In this document: piece by piece, positions 6,668-10,390 of the stretch | Numbering within the stretch: position 1 is the first letter of the stretch | Layout: each line of letters opens with the position of its first letter | Source of the DNA: Candidatus Faecalibacterium faecipullorum | Lineage (GTDB): Bacteria > Bacillota > Clostridia > Oscillospirales > Ruminococcaceae | Direction of reading: 5' to 3' | DNA length: 10,390 bases | NCBI GenBank assembly: GCA_019118985.1 | Contig: DWXX01000132.1 | Coordinates: 1 to 10,390, forward strand | Position numbers and translations under genes: made by a program | Notes under the pieces: generated by a model | The model's database searches: none | What the model was told of the DNA's origin: nothing | What the model saw: the letters and a program-made list of their open reading frames with translations, nothing else

Positions 6668-6696
6668 ATTATACTGTAAGACAGGGCGTTTGTAAA
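6668..6696 (-). promoter_or_regulatory. Promoter of the aldo/keto reductase-ROK kinase unit
   Basis: On the minus strand TTTACA (6696-6691) and a perfect TATAAT (6673-6668) are separated by 17 bp, one mismatch overall from consensus. Transcription should begin near 6661, about 22 nt before the ATG. Two direct copies of TATGGATT (minus strand) at 6714-6707 and 6702-6695 sit just upstream and overlap the -35 box, a possible regulator site. Confidence 0.82.
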
Positions 6697-6732
6697 TCCA
6701 TACGGCAATCCATATAGCCCGAGGGGGCCCAC

Positions 6733-6761
6733 TGGATTTTCCCCGCGCGGGGTGCTATACT
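6733..6761 (+). promoter_or_regulatory. Candidate promoter of the ferredoxin-type aldo/keto reductase, with palindrome
   Basis: TATACT (6756-6761) is a good -10 box; the best-spaced -35 (TGGATT, 6733-6738, 17 bp away) is weak. The spacer contains a perfect 12-bp palindrome CCCCGCGCGGGG (6741-6752), a possible operator. The leader to ATG 6815 would be about 47 nt. Confidence 0.5.
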
Positions 6762-6814
6762 GGGGGCGAGAGAATCACCCGCCGCCCGGCGGGGAACGGA
6801 AAGGACTGAATGAC

Positions 6815-7924
6815 ATGACCATGCCTGCAAACCACGCGCCCCTCGGCTTCGGGCTGATGCGGCTGCCCCGCGCAGAGGGCGGCGCCATCGACATCGCCGA
6901 GACTTCCCGGATGGTGGACGCCTTCCTGGCGGCGGGGTTCACCTACTTCGACACCGCCTACGTCTACGAGGGCAGCGAGGAAGCCGCCCGCCAAGCCCTG
7001 GTGGAGCGCCACCCCCGGGACAGCTACGCCCTCGCCACCAAGCTGAACGCCCGGGTGGCCAAAGACCCGGACGACGCCCGCAGCCAGCTGCAGCAGAGCC
7101 TGCAGCGCACCGGGGCGGGGTACTTCGACTATTACCTGCTGCACGCCGTGCAGGACTCCAACGCCAGGCACTACGCCGACTGGGATCTGTGGGCCTACGC
7201 GCAGCAGGTCAAGGCCCAGGGCCTTGTGCGGCATTACGGCTTCTCCTTCCACGGGACGCCCGCCCTGCTCGACCGGCTGCTGACCGAGCACCCCGACGTC
7301 GACTTCGTGCAGCTGCAGATCAACTACGCCGACTGGGATAACCCCGAGGTGACCGCGGGGGCCAACTACGAGGTCGCCCGCCGCCACGGCAAGCAGGTGG
7401 TCATCATGGAACCGGTCAAGGGCGGCGCCCTGGCCGACGTCCCCCCCGAGGTGAAGGAACTGTTCGAGGCTGTCCGCCCGGGGGCCTCCTGCGCGTCCTG
7501 GGCGCTGCGGTTCGCCGCAAGCCTGGACGGGGTGCTGGCGGTGCTGTCCGGCATGTCCAACACCGCCCAGATGGAGGATAATCTCGCCACCTTCACAGAC
7601 TTTGCCCCGGTCACCGAGGCCGAGCGGCAGGCCATCGCCAAGGCGCAGCAGGTCTTTGCCCACTCGGCGGCCATCCCCTGCACCGGCTGCGGCTACTGCG
7701 TCGAGGGCTGCCCGCGGCAGATCTTCATCCCCAAGGTGTTCGCCGCCGCCAACAAGCAGCTGGCCCAAAACGACCTCGACAAGGCAAAGGAAGCCTACGC
7801 CCGCGCCATTGACGGCCGGGGCAAGGCCTCCGACTGCATCGGCTGCGGTCAGTGCGAGGGCGCCTGCCCGCAGCACCTGCCCATCATCGAGTGGCTGCGC
7901 AAGTGCGCCGAGACCCTCGAGTAA
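6815..7924 (+). CDS. Aldo/keto reductase with C-terminal 2[4Fe-4S] ferredoxin domain
   Basis: The product is 369 aa in two parts. Residues about 8-280 form an AKR barrel: LGFGLMRLP near the start, FDTAYVYEGSE with Asp46 and Tyr51, ATKLN with Lys76, and YYLLHAV with His110. Residues 289-351 carry two four-cysteine cluster motifs (Cys289/292/295/299 and Cys341/344/347/351, each C-x2-C-x2-C-x3-C-P) for two [4Fe-4S] clusters. Such fusions are common in anaerobic Clostridia and Bacteroidetes; the physiological substrate is unknown, and the clusters may let it use ferredoxin electrons. AAGGA (6801-6805) is 9 bp before ATG 6815; ATG 6821 is possible but spaced worse. It is divergent from the other AKR gene, across a 176-bp control region, and appears monocistronic. 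Confidence 0.93.
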   Translation: MTMPANHAPLGFGLMRLPRAEGGAIDIAETSRMVDAFLAAGFTYFDTAYVYEGSEEAARQALVERHPRDSYALATKLNARVAKDPDDARSQLQQSLQRTGAGYFDYYLLHAVQDSNARHYADWDLWAYAQQVKAQGLVRHYGFSFHGTPALLDRLLTEHPDVDFVQLQINYADWDNPEVTAGANYEVARRHGKQVVIMEPVKGGALADVPPEVKELFEAVRPGASCASWALRFAASLDGVLAVLSGMSNTAQMEDNLATFTDFAPVTEAERQAIAKAQQVFAHSAAIPCTGCGYCVEGCPRQIFIPKVFAAANKQLAQNDLDKAKEAYARAIDGRGKASDCIGCGQCEGACPQHLPIIEWLRKCAETLE

Positions 7925-7943
7925 ATCTGTCTCCATACGCCGC

Positions 7944-7993
7944 AGGGCGCCCCGCCCGGCCAAACGCCGAGGGGGCGCCCTGTTTTGTTCTTG
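7944..7993 (+). terminator. Intrinsic terminator after the ferredoxin-type reductase
   Basis: AGGGCGCCCC (7944-7953) pairs with GGGGCGCCCT (7972-7981), followed by the T-rich TGTTTTGTTCTTG. It lies 20 bp after the reductase stop and overlaps nothing but the last bases before the convergent DUF5131 stop. Confidence 0.88.
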
Positions 7994-8779
7994 TCACGCC
8001 CCGGGCAGGGTGAGCTGCTCGGGGGGCGCGGCGTCGGGGCGGGGCGGATGCGGGGCGGCGCCGGGATAGTCGATGCCGGCTTTGGCCGCCTGGCTCTGCT
8101 GCAGACGCCGCGGGATGTGGTAGACCCGCCCCTCCTTGACAAAGAGCGCCCCCGTCTGCTTGAAGTGGAAGGCCACCCCCTGCCGGACGCACTGCGCCCG
8201 GACAGCCTGCACCCACTCATAGCGGCAGGGGCGCGCGTTCGGCCCCGACTCGCCCCCGCAGAGGACGTACTCGATCCCGCCGGCGGCGAGGTAGGGCTCG
8301 AAGTCCACCGGCCCCAGCATCGGCTCGCAGCAGATGTGCCTGTGCCGGATAGGCAGCGTCAGGTAGAGGGGCAGCCGGGCGTCGGCCATCTCCTGATTTT
8401 CCGCCGTGCAGTAGATCGACACATTGGGGTAGCCGTCCCCCCAGTCGGGCGGGGCGCAGGCGGCAAAGCGGTGGATCCGCTTGGTGATGATGGCGAACTG
8501 CAAATCGCTGCGCAGCCGCATCATCTCCCAGCAGGCGGGCCGCCAGCCGTCGGCCTCCTCCAGAAAGAAGTCGGAGGTCATGCAGGCAAAGATCGTCCCC
8601 GCCCCCGGCTGCAGCTTATACTCCCCCCGGCGCCCCCGCCGCAGCGGCAGGTCGTAGTCGGCGGTCTTTGCCACCACCGAGGCGTCCCGCCCCACCGACG
8701 CGTCCCGCCGGTAGACATAACAGTGCGCGCACCCCGCGCTGATCTTGCGGCACCCATGCCACGGGTTCCAAACCGGCAT
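7994..8779 (-). CDS. DUF5131 (phage Gp37/Gp68-like) three-cysteine protein
   Basis: The product is 261 aa. The N terminus WNPWHGCRKISAGCAHCY has Cys10, Cys17 and Cys20 (C-x6-C-x2-C), the mark of DUF5131, a family first noted in phages and resembling radical-SAM iron-sulfur proteins; activity is unproven. Other family features: TSDFFLEEADGW, FAIITKR, NVSIYCTAENQ, the CCEPMLGPVDF stretch and CGGESGPNARPC. The last about 30 residues are proline-rich and low-complexity. In many genomes the gene sits next to tcmP (three-Cys-motif partner), which is absent here. SD GGGAGGG (8787-8793) lies 7 bp before ATG 8779. Residues 25-36 hold a six-residue tandem repeat (RDASVG/RDASVV) encoded by two 18-bp copies (8676-8711). 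It is divergent from vapBC; function unknown. Confidence 0.87.
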   Translation of the reverse strand: MPVWNPWHGCRKISAGCAHCYVYRRDASVGRDASVVAKTADYDLPLRRGRRGEYKLQPGAGTIFACMTSDFFLEEADGWRPACWEMMRLRSDLQFAIITKRIHRFAACAPPDWGDGYPNVSIYCTAENQEMADARLPLYLTLPIRHRHICCEPMLGPVDFEPYLAAGGIEYVLCGGESGPNARPCRYEWVQAVRAQCVRQGVAFHFKQTGALFVKEGRVYHIPRRLQQSQAAKAGIDYPGAAPHPPRPDAAPPEQLTLPGA

Positions 8780-8802
8780 CCTGCATCCCTCCCTGTGAGA
8801 CT

Positions 8803-8811
8803 ATTGTAGCA
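8803..8811 (-). promoter_or_regulatory. Extended -10 promoter of the DUF5131 gene
   Basis: Minus-strand TGC-TACAAT (8811-8803) is an extended -10 element; no -35 box is recognisable because a G/C-rich tract occupies that position. The start point near 8796 would give a very short leader ending in the strong SD. Confidence 0.5.
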
Positions 8812-8837
8812 CATTTCGGGGCGGAGGGGGAGGGGGC

Positions 8838-8866
8838 TTGACACGATATATATCATAGTATATACT
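8838..8866 (+). promoter_or_regulatory. vapBC promoter
   Basis: A perfect TTGACA (8838-8843) is followed at 17 bp by TATACT (8861-8866), one mismatch from consensus. The start near 8873 coincides with the SD, giving a nearly leaderless but SD-bearing message. The spacer and -10 are occupied by two palindromes expected to bind the VapBC complex. Confidence 0.85.
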
Positions 8867-8868
8867 AT
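8845..8868. promoter_or_regulatory. Paired palindromic operator for VapBC autoregulation
   Basis: Two perfect palindromes abut exactly: GATATATATC (8845-8854) and ATAGTATATACTAT (8855-8868). The second covers the -10 box. VapB antitoxins with AbrB/MazE-type DNA-binding ends usually repress their own operon by binding such sites with VapC; here the geometry would block RNA polymerase directly. The binding itself is inferred. Confidence 0.65.
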
Positions 8869-8885
8869 AGGTGGAGGTGATGGCT

Positions 8886-9119
8886 ATGATGACTGCCAAA
8901 CTGTTTGAAAACGGGCGCAGCCAGGCGGTGCGCCTGCCCAAGGAATGCCGCTTTGCATCCGACGAGGTGGCGGTGAACAAGATCGGCGACGTGGTGATCC
9001 TGATGCCCAAAGACCACCCTTGGGCGGGCTTTCTGACCGGGCTGGAGCTGTTCACCGACGACTTTATGGCCGCCGGGCGGCAGCAGCCCCCCATCCAGCA
9101 GGAGCGCGACGCCCTATGA
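8886..9119 (+). CDS. vapB: Antitoxin VapB (AbrB/MazE-type)
   Basis: The product is 77 aa. The N-terminal AKLFENGRSQAVRLPKECRF (4-23) is the SpoVT/AbrB-type swapped-hairpin DNA-binding domain of VapB antitoxins; the C-terminal part (about 44-77), with PWAGFL and FTDDFM, should wrap VapC and block its active site. Four in-frame starts are close together; ATG 8886 is chosen because the SD GGAGG (8873-8877) lies 8 bp before it, while ATG 8880 is too near and 8889 is also acceptable. It overlaps vapC by 4 bp (ATGA), usual for this module. The promoter carries matching palindromes, fitting autorepression. Confidence 0.92.
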   Translation: MMTAKLFENGRSQAVRLPKECRFASDEVAVNKIGDVVILMPKDHPWAGFLTGLELFTDDFMAAGRQQPPIQQERDAL

Positions 9120-9520
9120 AGTATATGCTGGACACCAACATCTGCATCTACCTCATCAAGCGCCGGCCGGCGGAGGTGGTGCGGCGCTTCCTCGCGCAGG
9201 ACCCGGCCGAGCTGTGCATCTCGGCTGTGAGCTACGCCGAGCTGATGCACGGGGTCGAAAAGAGCCAGGCCCCCCAAAAGAACCGCCTGGCCCTCAGCCT
9301 GCTGCTGTCCCCCTTTGCCATTCTGCCCTTTGATGGCCGCGCCGCCGAGGAGTACGGCCGCATCCGCGCCGCCCTCGAGCGCCGCGGCGCCCCCATCGGC
9401 CCGATGGACCTGCTCATCGCCGCCCACGCCCGCGCCGCCGGCCTGACCGTCGTCACCAACAACACCCGCGAGTTCGACCGCGTCGACGGCCTGACCGTAG
9501 AAAACTGGGTTTCGACCTAA
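9116..9520 (+). CDS. vapC: Toxin VapC (PIN-domain ribonuclease)
   Basis: The product is 134 aa, normal for VapC. The PIN domain acts as a Mg2+-dependent RNase, often against initiator tRNA or rRNA; the target here is unknown. Acidic active-site residues are visible: Asp6 in MLDTNICIYLIK, Glu42 in SYAELMHGVEK, Asp98 in PMDLLIAAHA, with the final TNNTREFDRV block (114-123). The C-terminal VENW is typical. No key residue is missing, so it appears intact. Its start overlaps the vapB stop (ATGA), giving coupled translation with antitoxin made first. The module lies beside DUF5131 and an AT-rich block, as expected of accessory DNA. Confidence 0.95.
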   Translation: MKYMLDTNICIYLIKRRPAEVVRRFLAQDPAELCISAVSYAELMHGVEKSQAPQKNRLALSLLLSPFAILPFDGRAAEEYGRIRAALERRGAPIGPMDLLIAAHARAAGLTVVTNNTREFDRVDGLTVENWVST

Positions 9521-9582
9521 ATATTCACAAAGGCACACAACATACACACAATACAACAAAGTCAGCGCAATACAGTCAGCTA

Positions 9583-9635
9583 CATAATATGCCCCCAAGG
9601 TGTTTGATTCTCAAACACCTTGGGGGCATATTATG
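9583..9635. repeat. Perfect 25-bp inverted repeat with 3-bp loop
   Basis: The arms 9583-9607 and 9611-9635 are exact reverse complements around the loop TTC. Each contains a CCCCCAAGG/CCTTGGGGG core flanked by ATAATATG. It sits between the ends of two convergent genes (vapC stop 9520, minus-strand gene stop 9641-9643), so a two-way terminator is the simplest reading. The following plus-strand TTATTTAGCGTTTT is only a poor T tract and the minus side has none. The 62 bp before it (9521-9582) are A/C-rich with no gene. Confidence 0.85.
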
Positions 9636-9640
9636 CTTAT

Positions 9641-10390
9641 TTAGCGTTTTCTATTGAATGTCACCCATGCCATATAAGAAGTATTTATAGCATTTATTCG
9701 TTCATAATAATTCGTTATTTCTTGATTATCACTGATCTGCTGCAACTTGGCAGTTTGACTATCAACTGCACTACACAAATTATCGATAGAACTGCTAATC
9801 TTTCTCAGTTCATTTGCAAGCATATATTGATTATTCTCTATTCTATCCAATCGTGTAATAATATCATCCAGCTTTGTAAGGATCAAATCCAATCGACTTT
9901 CTTGTTCATATCTATCATATGCTTCCGGCAAGTTCTTTACTCTACCAGAAGCAAAATATTCGTTAAACATGACAACCGGAACTAAAGACTGAAATTTTTC
10001 ATAAATAGTATTTGTTTGGTAATAGGATTTCAATGTATTTAACGTCCTTGTAAGTACGTCATTTGCATGGGCAATTTCTTGCGTTAAAAGTTCAACCTTT
10101 TGCTTTGATTGTATTTGGATAGCATTGTTAGCCTTTCGACACTCTTCATTATGCTTTTGCGCCTGTAAATTGGCCTCATAATTTTTTCGCGCTTCTTCGT
10201 ATCCAGAATAAGATAATCCTAAAAAGATAGCGCCAAAAGTAATTACCGACAATGAAACAAGTAATATATTTTCACCGTTCTCTTCAGTAAGCCATGTATA
10301 AAACGCTCCGTGAAAAATTCCTATAAAAATTTCCAAAATTCCAATAATAAAAAATGTTGCAATAGCCACTATAACCGCTGCAATGGCTCC
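9641..10390 (-). CDS. Partial AT-rich membrane-anchored coiled-coil protein, unknown function
   Basis: The frame is open to the window edge, so the start is probably outside; a GTG at 10369 is possible, but the residues before it (GAIAAVIV) continue the same hydrophobic segment. At least 249 residues are seen. Two membrane segments come first (the edge to about GIFHGAF, and ILLVSLSVITFGAIFLGL), then a long charged coiled coil (YEEARKNYEA onward), then a conserved-looking module FNEYFASGRVKNLPEAYDRYEQESR and a second coiled coil with regular LD/IE spacing around KLDDIITRLDRIENNQYML. I recall similar tails in uncharacterised Firmicute proteins but know no function. It is strongly AT-rich compared with vapC, like the NERD gene, suggesting transfer. 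The stop lies 5 bp from the long inverted repeat. Confidence 0.75.
   Translation of the reverse strand, partial: GAIAAVIVAIATFFIIGILEIFIGIFHGAFYTWLTEENGENILLVSLSVITFGAIFLGLSYSGYEEARKNYEANLQAQKHNEECRKANNAIQIQSKQKVELLTQEIAHANDVLTRTLNTLKSYYQTNTIYEKFQSLVPVVMFNEYFASGRVKNLPEAYDRYEQESRLDLILTKLDDIITRLDRIENNQYMLANELRKISSSIDNLCSAVDSQTAKLQQISDNQEITNYYERINAINTSYMAWVTFNRKR

Noticed and set aside
6755..7963. 402-codon minus-strand frame opposite the ferredoxin-type reductase
   Set aside because: The plus strand encodes a clear AKR with two cluster motifs; the opposite frame shows no family features.
8801..9598. Minus-strand frame opposite vapBC
   Set aside because: It covers a confident toxin-antitoxin pair and the vapBC operator and has no recognisable domain.
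9620..9985. Plus-strand 121-codon frame within the right AT-rich block
   Set aside because: It begins in the inverted repeat and is rich in Ile/Ser/Cys noise; the minus strand has the longer, well-structured coiled-coil frame.
1..10390. tRNA, rRNA, CRISPR arrays, insertion sequence ends or riboswitches
   Set aside because: Looked for by eye on both strands; no cloverleaf, spaced repeats, transposase or recognisable riboswitch core was seen.

Overview
The window looks like chromosomal DNA of a high-GC, low-G+C-type-lineage Firmicute, most likely a gut Oscillospiraceae/Ruminococcaceae member (Faecalibacterium/Subdoligranulum/Gemmiger-like). This is an inference from three things: strong AGGAGG-type ribosome binding sites, classic sigma-A promoters (TTGACA-17-TATAAT-like), and housekeeping genes with strongly GC-biased codons that are interrupted by AT-rich genes of foreign appearance.

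Layout. (i) 1-125 holds the C-terminal tail of an unrecognised protein. (ii) 266-1477 encodes an exported caspase-fold (clan CD) peptidase-like protein behind a near-consensus promoter. (iii) Directly after its stop the composition switches to AT-rich, and 1510-2397 encodes a membrane-anchored NERD nuclease-like protein with a C-terminal topoisomerase-type zinc finger. (iv) 2442-4872 is a housekeeping operon: tsaE and tsaB (tRNA t6A modification), rpiB (pentose phosphate) and upp (uracil salvage). It has its own promoter, a hairpin in the leader, a candidate internal promoter inside tsaB, and a strong terminator after upp. (v) On the minus strand, 6638-4884 is a two-gene unit of an NADPH-type aldo/keto reductase and a ROK-family sugar kinase, with a consensus promoter. 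(vi) Divergent from it, 6815-7924 encodes an aldo/keto reductase fused to a two-cluster ferredoxin domain, ending in a terminator. (vii) 8779-7994 (minus) is a DUF5131 (phage Gp37/Gp68-like) three-cysteine protein. (viii) Divergent from that, 8886-9520 is a vapBC toxin-antitoxin module whose promoter is filled with two adjacent palindromes. (ix) A perfect 25-bp inverted repeat (9583-9635) marks the switch into a second AT-rich block. That block holds an incomplete minus-strand gene for a membrane-anchored coiled-coil protein of unknown function.

How the parts work together. The central part is ordinary metabolism and translation support. The flanks carry accessory genes (NERD protein, DUF5131, VapBC, coiled-coil membrane protein), which makes this look like a core segment bordered by acquired islets. 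Two reductases and a sugar kinase sharing a divergent control region suggest a small carbohydrate or carbonyl-metabolism unit. I found no tRNA, rRNA, CRISPR array or recognisable insertion sequence. No single complete new system is evident; the most unusual items are the exported caspase-like protein next to the NERD gene, and the long inverted repeat at the edge of the right-hand AT-rich block.
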